From Ashinkailepas kermadecensis (taxonomy: Eukaryota > Arthropoda > Thecostraca > Neolepadidae): a DNA stretch of 64,000 bases. The translations under genes were made by a program, and so were the position numbers. Below are positions 1 through 12,019 of this stretch, piece after piece (position 1 is the first letter of the stretch; every line of letters starts with the position of its first letter). The notes under the pieces are model-generated. The model did no database searches. It was not told where the DNA came from and saw only the letters and a list, made by a program, of their open reading frames with translations. The stretch covers positions 124,001-188,000 of the forward strand of contig JAOTOM010004570.1 in assembly GCA_034440615.1 (NCBI GenBank), written 5' to 3'.

Positions 1-1379
1 GTGACCTAACATGACTTTGAAACTATACAGAATATCAATATGCATCAAACAAGTCGCTAGTGTTGCCTAGAACACTTTCCTTTTGTCAGTATGCTGGAAG
101 CGCATCAGCGCCGATTTTTGTGGTCTGGCGCTATAACATTTTTTTACTTTAGCGGCCCCTAACTTGAAAAATGTTCAGCCGATTTCCATTTTTCTTCCAT
201 TAAACAACGCGCCGTTCATTTCTAAGCAGGTACACCGAAAATCGCGTATATCCACCGGTAAAATCTGCAGGTATTTGCGAAAAACCGGAGGGGTGGGCGG
301 ATTTCGCCCCCCCTCCAGTGCGCGTGTTAAGGAAGATGCACAACCATTCTACCAATTTTGCGCATTCATGCGCCTGTCCAAGAGCGGAACATCGCCATTT
401 TGTTTGGGGGTGGAGCAATGCATGGAGAACATTGTACGCCCCAAACCCGCTTGGACGGCCCAATTTAAGCTCCAATGTCTGGGGCTAAAGCTGGCTTTGA
501 CGGGCCCGCCCACTGAAAAGCATACAATGCTTCACCCATTGCACGAGTCATTGTTTTAACTTCGTTCTGTGATAGCATCTTGCATTCAGGTGCAGTCTGA
601 AATGGTTCATTTAATGTTTGACCACTAATATTACAGGTAGAATTCCGTCACTCACGTTGAAGTTTTACATTTGGTCCTCCAAGAGGTAGTGTAGTGATGC
701 ACTTCGAAACATGATACACACTCAGTTATTGAATATGGCATTCAGTATGAGCCTGATCGGATCCAGAATCCAGTGCGTGATAATAAAAACAACAACCACC
801 TAGCACACACTCCCGTTCTGTATAACACTTCAATGTTGTCCATTACACGCCATTCATCGCATCCGTCCACGTGCCTCCATGGGTACAGGTGCAGCTACTC
901 ATAATATGGCATGAATGCAATTTAGACCCATAGGCGCTGGATATGAAGAAACAAGTTGAAAATGGCTATTTCGCGAGAAAAGGATGTGATGTACCCGTGA
1001 TGATAGGTATCTCCCACCTCTAATGAACCAGTGAAAGCTATTTTGAAATAAGATCAATTCGAAAGTAGTTCCCCAATTACTGAAGAAGGGAAATCTTTCA
1101 AGACTTCAAGGATAAGTACAAGGCGATGCATCTGTGATCTGGAGGTTTGACATTTAGTTATACATTGGGAAGCATGTGAACTGGACGTCTTTGAAGAGGA
1201 GGAACTAAGTATGTTAATCTCAAAGAGAGCAAAAGAAGCAAGGTGCGGAAGAGGAAGGCGTGAAAGTCTCAAGACCCATTAAGTTTAACGTAAAGGAGAA
1301 AAACGATGTAGCTCGCGTAGGAACATGACGATTATAATGTCATGAATCAGTATTGGGAGTATTCAATATAAATGCAAGT
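1..1379. other. No recognisable gene
   Basis: Short open frames occur on both strands but none has a recognisable domain, repeat or signal. Positions about 164-559 are open on both strands in a GC-rich patch, which looks like composition rather than coding. Nothing else could be supported. Confidence 0.5.
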
Positions 1380-1670
1380 AAGTTATGAAAAATGTGCTTT
1401 GCATCTGTGCGACCCCACCCGGAGTATTGCTTAGGGATATGGAGTCCTTCCTAAGAAATATAACTAGGTACGCTAGAAAGAGTGTATCGCAAAGCTAATA
1501 TATTTACAGGTGGGCGAAGAAGTTTAAATACGATGAGAGGCTTGTATCATTATACATGTATTCACTCCAGGGTCTATTTGAATAAATCGCGACTGGGTGT
1601 CCAAATCCGACAGAAAGGCTACCAACTGAGTTATTGCTACTGTGCTAACACATCAGTCGCAATTCAGTGA
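1380..1670 (+). pseudogene. Decayed CR1-like LINE reverse-transcriptase C-terminal scrap
   Basis: One frame reads VRPHPEYCLGIWSPS, then two stops within a few codons, then LERVYRKAN. This order (VRPHLEYC..WSP, then LERVQ.RAT) is the conserved block just downstream of the reverse-transcriptase palm in CR1/L2-type LINEs, and the same block occurs in the better LINE copies of this window at about 14.3 kb, 18.7 kb and 56.1 kb. The following 150 bases still show short RT-like similarity but are badly eroded. The stops and lack of flanking ORF mean it is non-functional. The exact ends are guesses. Confidence 0.55.
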
Positions 1671-2264
1671 ACCACCGATTCATAGCGTCCTATTATGAAT
1701 ACATTATTCCAAATCACTATCCATTCCTATTCCCCCCAAAGGAAATACGCGAAGAAGTCGCAAATGTATTAACAATTTCATCATACATGCGTGCATGTCG
1801 CGCACTAGGCATGTCATTTGGAAAGGCAGCGGTATTTATAAGAATAAAACGATGCATAATTGATGCCGATTCTCGTCACAAAAATCTACATTACCCACCG
1901 TCCTGTGAATCCTTGTTCTGTTTGTGAGGTAGTCCAACGTTGCTGCACGCCTCTTCATGTTCAACCCTGCCCGGGGTCTGACGCTTCACTGACTCCATGT
2001 ATAAAACAAATTTCACAAACAAACAGTGGTCAATGGAGGAACAAAAAGGAGAGAAGCCACGAATATTCCGGCATTGGAAAAGAAGCTAGAATCAAGTTAT
2101 CCATTGCTTGATATCTCTAGGACCAATTGAAACTCGCGTCTGTTCATCCCTACGCTCATATTCCACGTCACATTGCCTGGCAGGAATATTTGCATCGTCA
2201 TGAAGTGTGGCGCGCACAATGGTGCGTCTGTATCATTTCCACACATCACCGTCAATAGCCAGCG
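1671..2264. other. No recognisable gene
   Basis: AT-rich sequence with only short unrelated open frames between a LINE scrap and a minisatellite. Nothing recognised. Confidence 0.45.
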
Positions 2265-3149
2265 TGGTGACGCCACAGCTACAGCTGTCGTGTCGCCACA
2301 GCTGCAGCTGTCGTGTCGCCACAGCTGCAGCTGTCGTGTCGCCACAGCTGCAGCTGTCGTGTCGCCACAGCTGCAGCTGTCGTGTCGCCACAGCTACAGC
2401 TGTCGTGTCGCCACAGCTACAGCTGTCGTGTCGCCACAGCTGCAGCTGTCGTGTCGCCACAGCTACAGCTGTCGTGTCGCCACAGCTACAGCTGTCGTGT
2501 CGCCACAACTGCAGATGTCGTGTCGCCACAGCTAAGGCTGGCGTGTTGCCACGGCTACGGCTGGCGTGTTGCCACGGCTACGGCTGGCGTGTCGCCACAG
2601 CTGCAGCTGTCGTGACGCCACAGCTACAGCTGTCGTGTCGCCACAGCTGCAGCTGTGGTGTCGCCACAGCTGCAGGCTGTCGTGTCGCCACAGCTACGGC
2701 TGTCGTGTCGCCACGGCTACAGCTGTCGTGTCGCCACGGCTACGGCTGTCGTGTCGCCACAGCTACAGCTGTCGTGTCGCCACAGCTACGGCTGTCATGT
2801 CGCCACGGCTACAGCTGTCGTGTTGCCACGGCTACGGCTGGTGTGTCGCCACGGCTACGGCTGGTGTGTCGCCACGGCTACGGCTGGCGTGTCGCCACGG
2901 CTACAGCTGTCGTGTTGCCACGGCTACAGCTGTCGTGTTGCCACGGCTACGGCTGGCATGTCGCCACGGCTACGGCTGGCGTGTTGCCACGTACGGTGTG
3001 TGGCAACGGCTGGCGTGTTGCCACGGCTACGGCTGGCGTGTTGCCACGGCTACGGCTGGCGTGTCGCCACAGCTACGGCTGGCGTGACGCCACGGCTACG
3101 GCTGGTGTGTCGGCACAGCTACAGCTGGCGTGTCGCCACGGCTACGGCT
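2265..3149. repeat. 23-bp minisatellite, about 38 copies
   Basis: Tandem units of 23 bp. The left-hand units carry the palindromic core CAGCTGCAGCTG (or CAGCTACAGCTG) followed by TCGTGTCGC. From about 2,540 onward units shift to CGGCTACGGCTGGCGTGTTGC-type variants, with mixed forms between. Because 23 is not a multiple of 3 and the unit lacks stops, all three frames stay open on the plus strand and partly on the minus strand. The resulting repetitive Ser/Cys/Arg/Val/Ala/Thr reading frames of up to about 316 codons are artefacts of the repeat. A short disrupted unit lies near 2,990-3,010. Confidence 0.95.
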
Positions 3150-5659
3150 CGCTCTGAGCTCCTGTACCGCTCGGGTTGTGTTCGCCGTCCTGCGCCTCGT
3201 CTCATGGTCGCCCGGGGGCGGCACGCTATCGCCACAACCCATCCGGCAGACGGGCCGTCAGCGGCGGCGCCGGAGGCGATATATCCCGAGCCACGAGGCG
3301 ACACTGTCCTCCCGGTGACAATTCCACGCGACAAAGCGGCCCGATGCCGGCCATGTTTCAGCGCGGAGCGGGCGGCTGCCGTCCCCTGCCCGCTCCCTGC
3401 CGCCTGTGGGTTGTGATCAGGCGCGAACGTCTGTGCTGCCGCGGCCGACTGATGTGGAACTCGAGTGGCGAGGGAATTTTGCTGAACAGCCTGAAGGAAA
3501 TTGAGTGTCATTCTACTTCGTGTTTAGATATGAGATGTGGTGCTACTTTTCGAGATAAATTCAAGAACATCCAGACGAATTTCCCTCCCAATTTCCAACT
3601 TCACGCCGATTGACAAATGCATAGCTATTTATAAATTACACAGGGTTGCCTGCAAATTCCATTCACAGCTGCCTTATGCACAATGTATACACATGTAAAA
3701 TGATGTTTGTTCCAATTGTTGTCAATGGTGTCATTTTTTGTGTCGCAATCAGGTATTTGTTTAACTTCATTGTTGATCTGAATATTATATTATGTCATAC
3801 TTTTCTTACTTTCAACACACCAGTCTCGGTTATTGGAAGAAAATATCCAGTATTCAGTCAATATCGAAGCCTTGACCGTGGCATAGCTTGGGAAGTTGTG
3901 GGCAGACACAATGTAAATGCATACAAGGCGTAAACACCAATCTCTCATTATAACAGGGACAACGCTGTTTATACCACAAAAATACAATTATAATCTCGAG
4001 CAAATAAAAAGCAGCTCTCAGTAAGCCAAATGCAGGTGGAAAATCGACCTTCTTTGTTGCACATATATTGAAAGCAGAAGTTATATGAAGCTTCGAACAG
4101 GCTAGTCCTAACAAACGATCTACAATCAGCCGTCGTTACCGTGATGCGTCGAGTGCCCCCCTCCCACCCCACCCACCCCCACCCCCACCCTCACCCCCAC
4201 CAGTAGGTCACGTCACCATGCTACTGCTATATTTCATCCCCATTCATGCCGACTACGGCACAGCTCGGTACTCCCCAGCATGTCATGTCACCACACTCCT
4301 GCCATATTCGATCCCCATTCATGCCGACTACGACACGGCTCAGTACTCCACCAGCAGCGTGGTGTACGCAAGTTATATGCCAATCCCACACTGTTCGGTT
4401 GGCAGTGTCGCAGCGGAGAATGCCGGCTGCTCCGGTTGCTCTCCGGATGATTTTCCTTCGGCCGACTCTGACCCGGCAAACGGTAAACAATGGAGAATGC
4501 TCGCCATGTCTCCAGCCAGCGACCTGTTGCGCCGACCTGCATTCTGGGCTTCGATGTAAGCTGGGCGCCGCGGCGACCGGCGGGCCACGCGCCGCTTCTG
4601 GCGGCGAATTCCCGGGATTTATCTCTGGCCGTATTGCCTTAATGTTGCGACATACTTCTCGGCAATAATGCGGAACGCCTCGCCATAATAACGCCGTGAG
4701 AGGCGTACGCCCGCTCCGCCGGCGGTACAGCACGCCGTTTAAATTGTCGCCGTATTTGCAAGGTGCTGTCATATTGGAGATGGCAGGCCGGTGAACTGTG
4801 GAACTCGATGCAGGAGGTTGTGGTGTGTGGATGTGCCTGCAGCTACAGGTAGAGCTTTAAAAATGGAGGGGGCTAGCAGTTTTGAGGAGGACCCACAGTG
4901 CCCCACGTTAAGCCCCGAAGATATTTGGATACGGGGACGGAAATTGGAACCTTATGACAACCACTGGAGGGTCCAGGATCGTTCCGAGATGGAAAGCTCC
5001 ACCAATGCTTGTTGCGGTTTAGGTGAGACTCCGTGACTAGAGGAGACTCCCTGTACTGGCGTAACATCCACATTGGGAGATAATCACGTTCTCAAATCAT
5101 TTTCACATGAAAATAGGGCATGGAAATATTACTCTTCGTTGTGCAACACACCCTCATAATCGTTTTTATAAAGCAGATGCGTCACACCTTGTTCACTTGG
5201 CCATGGGTGTAGCCACGGTTTCGAAATTGGGGGGACAAACCAGGGACGCGGTAAGTTTGGACAGGATAGAGGGATGACCCGCCTACCCCCCCCCCCCCCT
5301 CCCCCTACACACACACCCCAAAGAAAAACTTGGATTTCTGCCACTTCATTTTCAATCCATGGTTATCAGCTTTACCACTGTTTAAAACAAAATGTATTGA
5401 GGGACAAAAAGTTCCGCCAAAATTAGCAAGCTTCACTCCTTATCACTGCATATGAACATCTTGCTTTATGTCGTATATACTGGGCCATATTTCACAATCA
5501 CCATAGAGCAATGATGTAAGTACGTTAAACGTTGCCCTCTTCTAGCGAGACAAACAGAAAGTATTGGACGATGGTTTTGCTGCAGTAAATATGGACTTAC
5601 ACTAACCTTTCCCATGTTTTCCAGTTTTACGGGGACACATTTCGATGGAATGGCAACCA
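3150..5659. other. Non-coding, GC-variable sequence with a C-rich tract and a short duplication
   Basis: 3,150-3,440 and 4,380-4,760 are CpG-rich and open in several frames on both strands, but no domain is recognisable. A 75-bp segment is duplicated at about 4,220-4,345 (the motif CCCCATTCATGCCGACTACG recurs at 4,238 and 4,313). 4,156-4,201 is a C-rich tract. A run of C lies near 5,285-5,298. No gene is supported. Confidence 0.5.
4156..4201 (-). other. G-quadruplex-capable tract
   Basis: On the minus strand this stretch has at least six runs of three or more G separated by one to three bases. This fits the classical intramolecular G-quadruplex pattern. Whether it folds or has a role is unknown. 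Confidence 0.6.
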
Positions 5660-5969
5660 GGGCGGATAAAGGGTGTGGCACTGAGGGCATGTGCCCCCCA
5701 CATGGAATGAGGCGTCCCTCCAGCCGGGAAAATCCGCCCCTCTGAAGAGGTTTCAGTGTACCCGCTCGAATTTTTCAGCCAGAGGCGCCCCTATGAAAGA
5801 AAAAGGCACCCGCTTGGAAGGAAAGGCGCCCCTTCGAGAAGGACCGAGTGTAACCCGCCCCTCGAATTTTTCAGCCAGATGCTGAAAGGTGCTTTCGCAG
5901 TGGCGCCGCTCCAAAGAAATGGTGCCCCTACAGACAAGTGCCCCCATGATAATTCCTGAATCCACCCCT
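5660..5969. mobile_element. Possible MITE with CAGGG(G)CGGAT-type ends
   Basis: The left end reads CAGGGCGGATAAAGGG and the right end reads TGAATCCACCCCTG, whose complement is CAGGGGTGGATTCA. The ends are therefore imperfect inverted repeats about 310 bp apart. Two internal half-similar blocks share the motif AATTTTTCAGCCAGA at about 5,769 and 5,866. Flanking octamers ATGGCAAC and ATTACAGC agree at five of eight places, too weak to call a target duplication. Related sequence recurs at about 29.22, 46.1 and 56.9 kb. No transposase is present. Confidence 0.45.
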
Positions 5970-6344
5970 GATTACAGCATTGCTCTCTCGCGGTTATGAA
6001 CTCCGGCTGGTTATAAAATCGTGCGCATTCACGTGTGGCCTGGCTTGGAAATTTGACAACTTCCGTTGAACCATTAAGAGGAAAGCGGAAAATTTGAAAA
6101 CAAGTTATATATTTGATATGTCCGAAACAGCAATGTGGCAGTGTAAATTAAAAACCAGCGATGAGAGCGCCGTCCGAGCAGGCTATGACGGATTTCTTGG
6201 GGGAAGTCCTAGTCATATAGGATATGAATGCCTGCTATCACAACGGCTGCAAACAAAAATAGATTTGATCCTTCTATTCCTATTACACTCAACTATTGTA
6301 CATATACAGGACCTTCGACACCTTCAAAATTATTTCGATATCTC

Positions 6345-7735
6345 AGAATTCTGATACCGTACGGCAAGCCACGTCGAGTGACACCCACATAATGCAAATT
6401 AAAGCCATTGCGATGAAACGCGAGGACTTTGAGAAATAATAACTAACCTTTGACCTTGGGCTTGACCTGACATATCCCGGGTTGAAATGTTTATCGATGG
6501 TTGCCTACGGGCTATCTCTTGATACCAAACACGGATAGCTTTGGGAGAAAACGAAGAAACGCGGGGCGATCGAAGAAAATAGTTCGACCTTTAACTTTGA
6601 AAATTAATGTGATTTCTGAACAGTTTGCAAGAGTACCTCACGGCACGTCGAAGGGCACCCACTTGATGACAAATGAAGACATAGCGACGAGGCGCGAGGA
6701 CTTCGAGCAATTTAAGCTAACCTTCGATCTTGTGGTTTGACATTGACATGTCCCGGTTTGGAATATTACTCGAGGTTCACCGCAGGCTATTTGCTTGAAA
6801 CCAGATGTGGTTAAGGCGAATAAAAAATGTAAGGCGACCAAAGAAGTCGATTTGACCTTTCACCTTACAAATTAGTTCAATTTTATAGCATTATAATACG
6901 GCACAAGCCACGTCGAATGACACCTACTTGGTGCAAATTGAACCCAAAGCGACGAATCGCGAACACTTTGAAAAATTCAAATTAGCCTTTGACCTTCAGG
7001 TTTGACCTTGACATATCCCGATTTCAAAGTGTTACTCGAGGGTTTACCATGGGCTATCCCTTGATAGTGGATCTTGGCAGGCCTGTGTAAACCCCCCCCC
7101 CAAAAAAAAATGAAAGGTGACCGAAGAATTCAGCTTGAATTTTGACCCGTCGGGATTATTACAAATCATCAATTGTCTGACACCGCACAACAAGCGACGT
7201 CGAATGACATCCATTTTCTGTAAATTGAAGCCAAAGCGATGACACGCGAGGTCATCGAAAACGCATTCAAACCTTTGACCTTGACATGTCCCGGTTTGAA
7301 ATGTTACTCGAGTGTTCACCGCTGGCTATCGCTTGATACCAGATTTGGATAGGTTTGAGCGAAAACGAAAAGAAATTCAGGCGACCGAAGGATCAGCTCG
7401 ACCTTTGCCCTTGAACAACAATTCGATTGCTTAGCTTTCTGATGCCGCATAACAAGCCACGTCGAATGACGCCCATTTGAGGGAAGTTTAATCGATAGCA
7501 ACCGAACCGCGCGTTCAGTCGATATCGCTTCAATATCGCTATCTAATAAATCAAGCTAACCTTTTACTTGGAAGTTTAACCTTGACATGTACCGGTTTGA
7601 AATATTACACGATGATTCATCACAGTTTATCGCCTGTGGCCAGATTTGGGCAGGTTTTGGTGAAAACGAAACAAAATGGGAGGCGACCGAAGAAACCGGT
7701 TTGCGCTGGATCTTAACCATCAAAGTGGTAATGTG
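6345..7735. repeat. Diverged ~270-bp satellite, about five units
   Basis: The landmark CACGTCGAATGACACCCA (with variants) recurs at about 6,369, 6,643, 6,908, 7,195 and 7,457, giving spacings of 262-287 bp. Each unit also carries a TTTGACCTTGACATGTCCCGG-like block split by short indels, then CTCGAGGTTCACC and GGCTATC-CTTGATACCA blocks in the same order. Units are diverged and contain no conserved open frame. Confidence 0.85.
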
Positions 7736-9700
7736 AGACCTATGTAGTTGCTTCCAGCGTGTTCAGTGCAAGCAGAAGCATTTGTGGTAATTTATTCGAA
7801 CGATCATAAATCCGTCGCCGAATGCCAATGCCAATACAAATAAGCCTCTAGCGAACTCGTCGCTGAATACGAATACGAATAATACTTTAACTTGACGTAC
7901 GTGCTTAAGGCTGTCCATGACTCCCCTCCATGGCTTTGAAGATACTCAAGGATAACCAGTTACGTTTCCTCAATATATATCAATATATGCGCAGGAGAAT
8001 GCAGCCTAAGACGTATAAAGCATTGCGATAATGAAGATGTGTTGCCTCGCAAAGCACAATTTTCCACCCAAGCGAGAACACAAGATGGTCAAGGTTCATG
8101 TTATTCAAGAATGGCCCGGAAGCAGAAGTTTCAAACGTTTGCTAATTTACCATTCGGAGTTTGTGTAAACGACAGATAGCCCGTGAAGCCCGTTGTTTGG
8201 CTAGATCGGCTTCTAGCATTTTTGGTGATTCTCTTGCATATATATTTTCACTTTATAAATGATTAAGTATAATTTTGCGGCGATCATACTCAGTAGCTGA
8301 AGCTTGGGAGGGGGGGGGACACGAAAGAAATTGGAGGGGACAAATCGCTACTTTTCAGAAATTGGGGGGGGGGGACATATCCTGGTGGACGGAGGTGTGG
8401 AGCGACTGGTGGACGGAGGTGTGGAGCGTCTCGACCATCGGGAACGTGCCAACCAGAGACAGAGTACACATCACCAGGTGCGCAGATCGCCGCTCACTTG
8501 TAAAAAATCCGCACATAGGCGGAGTGGCGTCGTCTGTGTTACCGAGGCATAGAAAAGTTGAATGGGCTTGGGATCGATCCACTATCACCGGCTTTCCGAG
8601 CTTATCTGAGGCATGCCGTTGTGTCGCCATAGTCAGGCTGGATGATATGGGCTTGTGCGGTACCTTATTATCATTGTTGGGTGTGTTGGGTGTATCATTG
8701 TTGGGTGTGCATCGATGGTGCATAATTTGTTCCATTTTTATCTATCATGGCGTGCATAAGTGAAAAACAAATTTTGCGGTGAACCTTACGGGAATCATCT
8801 ACATCTGTCTGTCTGTCAATCGTGTCACGACTTCGTGGCAATATTCATTTGTGGAGATTTGCATACGTTTTCGGTTGTGCTTTCAATTGTCCGCAACAGG
8901 CCCTGCAAAAAATGTTCGGGGTGCTTTTCCATAGGATTTTGCTGACATTTCAGATGTACTCGACAGGTATCAAGCCACGTACTTCAAAAAGAGTACAATT
9001 ATTCACCCAGAGTAGTATTCCACACGTTGAAGAGTGCTTCTTGTGAGCATTAAGTGTCCAGACACTGTTTGACTGTGGCAGTGTTCCGGCTCGCACAGCT
9101 TCGCCGTGGAGCTGGAGCGTGGGAGAGCTGGAGCCATCTTAGAATTGGGGAAAGGAGAAATCAATTCGAAATCGCGTGCTGCCGCGTAATGCCCACTAGC
9201 CTAATTTTCAGCTCACTTACGTGTGTGTGCGTAGCGGGGGTGGGTGACATATGTCCATCTACTCTCCAATCTGCTCCTACGCCACTGACTCCGCGCGTTG
9301 CGTATCAGGGAGTATTTATGCACGTGACATGTCTGTCGTTCGCGACACCGAGCTCAGCCCGCCGCCGCTGCTGTTGTCTCCGACTCGATCCCGTCCCACC
9401 GCGCTGCCGGCAAACCGATCAGCTTCCACCCCCCCCCCCCGCCCCCCGAGCCGCTCAATTCCCGTCGGCCGCAGCGCTCGCACGGCCTCCGACCGAGATA
9501 ATTCCAACTGACGCTCGTTTGCGTCTCGCACAGGTGCCGGCCGGCCCGGCCACCGGCTGCCGAGCGCGCTGGTCGGCGGTGCCGGCCCGCCGCCGCCGCT
9601 GCTGCTGCTGCTGCTGCTGACGATCGCGCCGAGGTAGCAGGACTGAGACGCCGCGCGCCTCCTGCAGAGATCGCCGCTCCGCCGAGAATGGCCGGTCTGT
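7736..9700. other. No recognisable gene; G- and C-rich homopolymer patches
   Basis: Contains G runs near 8,310 and 8,364, a C run near 9,430, a (CTG)7 run near 9,598-9,619 and an imperfect repeat of CGAATACGAATA-type words around 7,820-7,895. A 162-codon plus-strand frame at 8,275-8,763 and a 126-codon minus-strand frame opposite it have no recognisable motif. 9,300-9,700 is CpG-rich. Confidence 0.45.
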
Positions 9701-9701
9701 C

Positions 9702-10385
9702 GGCCGCGTGAGACGTCTGTAGGCCGCCTGAGACGTCTGTCGGCCACGTGAGACGCCTGTCAGCCGCGTGAGACGTCTGTCGGCCGCGTGAGACGCCTGT
9801 CGGCCGCGTGAGACGCCTGTCGGCCGCGTGAGACGTCTGTCGGCCGCATGAGACGTCTGTCGGCCGCGTGAGACGCCTGTCGGCCGCGTGAGACGCCTGT
9901 CGGCCGCGTGAGACGCCTGTCGGCCGCGTGAGACGCCTGTCGGCCGCGTGAGACGTCTGTCGGCCGCATGAGACGTCTGTTGGCCGCGTGAGACGCCTGT
10001 CGCCCGCGTGAGACGCCTGTCGGCCGCGTGAGACGCCTGTCGGCCGCGTGAGACGCCTGTCAGCCGCGTGAGACGCGCTGACGCGTCGGCCGCCTGAGAC
10101 GCCTGTCAGCCGCGTGAGACGTCTGTCGGCCGCGTGAGACGCCTGTCGGCCGCGTGAGACGCCTGTCGGCCGCGTGAGACGCCTGTCGGCCGCGTGAGAC
10201 GTCTGTCGGCCGCGCGAGACGCCTGTCAGCCGCGTGAGACGTCTGTCGGCCGCGTGAGACGCCTGTCGGCCGCGTGAGACGCCTGTCGGCCGCGTGAGAC
10301 GCCTGTCGGCCGCGTGCGACACCTGTCGGTCGCGTGAGACGCATGTAGGCCGCGTGAGACACCTGTAGGCCGCGTGAGACATCCG
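9702..10385. repeat. 20-bp minisatellite, about 33 copies
   Basis: Unit GTCGGCCGCGTGAGACGYCT repeats in perfect 20-bp register, with mostly one-base variants and one irregular insertion near 10,078-10,092. It is open on the minus strand, where it translates to SHAADRRLTRPTGVSRGRQA-like repeats. That 378-codon frame is a by-product of a stop-free unit, since 60 bp (three units) restores frame. Confidence 0.95.
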
Positions 10386-10547
10386 ACAGAGAGACGGTGC
10401 AGACCCGGCGCGGCGCGTTCGACAGTCCCGCCCGCCGCGCCCGCGACGGCGACCGACCAGGTCGGGTGACGTCACCCGCCGAGAAGCCATTAGCGCGGCG
10501 GCGTCTGTGGCTGGCGGCCAGCAACAGCCGCCGACCGTGTGGCGCCG

Positions 10548-10682
10548 GTAACGGACACGGCTGGCATGGTGACGGACACGGCTGGCATGGTGACGGATAC
10601 GGCTGGCATGGTGACGGACACGGCTGGCATGGTGACGGATACGGCTGGCATGGTGACGGACACGGCTGGCATGGTGATGGAG
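10548..10682. repeat. 21-bp minisatellite, six copies
   Basis: Unit GACGGAYACGGCTGGCATGGT plus minor changes, six tandem copies. Because 21 is a multiple of three, it encodes a clean heptad GHGWHGD on one frame and VSVTMPA on the other strand. No signal, start context or conserved flanks argue for a gene. Confidence 0.9.
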
Positions 10683-10689
10683 CCGGCAC

Positions 10690-12019
10690 AGGCTCTCTGC
10701 TGCTCCGCCTGTGTTGGTCGACGGCGATGCGTGTTGAGTCTGTGATACGATGGTGCGCGAGGTGTGCGCGGCGCAGCTGGGGAACGCAGGAGGTGACCGC
10801 GCCGACGGCTAGCGAGGCTACACAGCTTCGAACCGACGCATCGCTGTCTGGTGTGGGATGTGCAGGCCGGCTTCCCGGCTCGGGCGGATAGTTTTTATAG
10901 GCGTGGGCTCAATGAAAAAAACGAACGTGAACACTTCTTCCATAAGAGAACACATTGCATACGAATGGCTCACGGTGGACAGTGAAGTGCTGGATAGAGA
11001 CTTATATAACTCTGTCACCAATGGATGGATGCCTGTAAAAAATAACGCGATTTATATTGTGCCATAAGGCTGTCGCATCTCCCCTTTGCATATTTTCAGT
11101 TTTATGATGGGTTTTCGGATAGGTAACAAACGTTAACTATCAGAAAAAATGGGCCTGGCATTTAGCACGCGAAATACAAGAAAAAAGGAGCCCAACCATA
11201 AATGATTTAGGGATGTCGATGTTACTGCTAACTGTACGGTGAATATTACCGAAATATTGACCAGAGAGCATCTTCCGCTGTGATGTTACTTTCCTCGTCG
11301 CTGCCTTCGGTCTTTAATTTCCGTTTCTGACTGCGCAGATTGGGCGTGGAGATGTGTTGGTGTTGATTGTTGCACACCGCGTATGCAATTTCTGTATTGT
11401 ATTGCAGTCACTTGCGGCGTCACGTTCACATCAACCACGTGGTTGTCGGGTTGTTGTGCGGACGCTTTCCTGTTACAACTGCGAAGTGACTTTTTGTGAA
11501 CACGACGTTCGATAACGATGGTGTATAGAAAGTGCGCGTGACAGCCGGAAAAGTTGCTGCTGGGTGGAAACTGGTGAAAATGAGCTTCACACTTATTCGT
11601 ATATCTGCAAAATAGGTGATGCATCTTTTTCCGACGTACTGAACCTGTTATGTCATCAGCGATAGTGATGCATATTGTTTCTGATCACATGTGATCTCAT
11701 GTTGGAGACCACACCCCATCTACGTTTAAAATATATATTTCACAAGTGATGATTCAATACGGCCAAACACTCCGGGGATACACGCTCTCCCCTTGTATCT
11801 GAGCATGTACGCTGTACACCCACTGTATGCACATGTTGGTTGATTTCATAACTATGTGAAAAAGCAGTGATCGATGTTCAGTGCATACTGAAAGGTTATC
11901 TAAATATATGAACAATGGTGTATTATTCAGACCGAACTCGTTTCATATAACCGAACAGCCGGCGCATTGAGCAATCGCAGGACGCGGCGCCAAGTCACAT
12001 CGAAAACGGAAGGAGACCG
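10690..12019. other. No recognisable gene
   Basis: Several short frames, the longest 112 codons on the minus strand at 11,286-11,624, which is not recognisable. Composition moves from GC-rich near the minisatellite to AT-rich at 11.6-11.9 kb. Confidence 0.45.

Noticed and set aside
2207..3157. 316-codon plus-strand open frame
   Set aside because: Produced by a stop-free 23-bp minisatellite open in several frames. No domain outside the repeat.
9702..10385. CRISPR-like array
   Set aside because: Units are directly tandem with no unique spacers, and the setting is eukaryotic. The other minisatellites were rejected for the same reason.
9354..10490. 378-codon minus-strand open frame with SHAADRRLTRPTGVSRGR repeats
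   Set aside because: Follows the 20-bp minisatellite. Three units restore frame, so openness is automatic.
10397..10891. GHGWHGD heptad-repeat protein
   Set aside because: Arises from six copies of a 21-bp repeat. The flanks are not protein-like.
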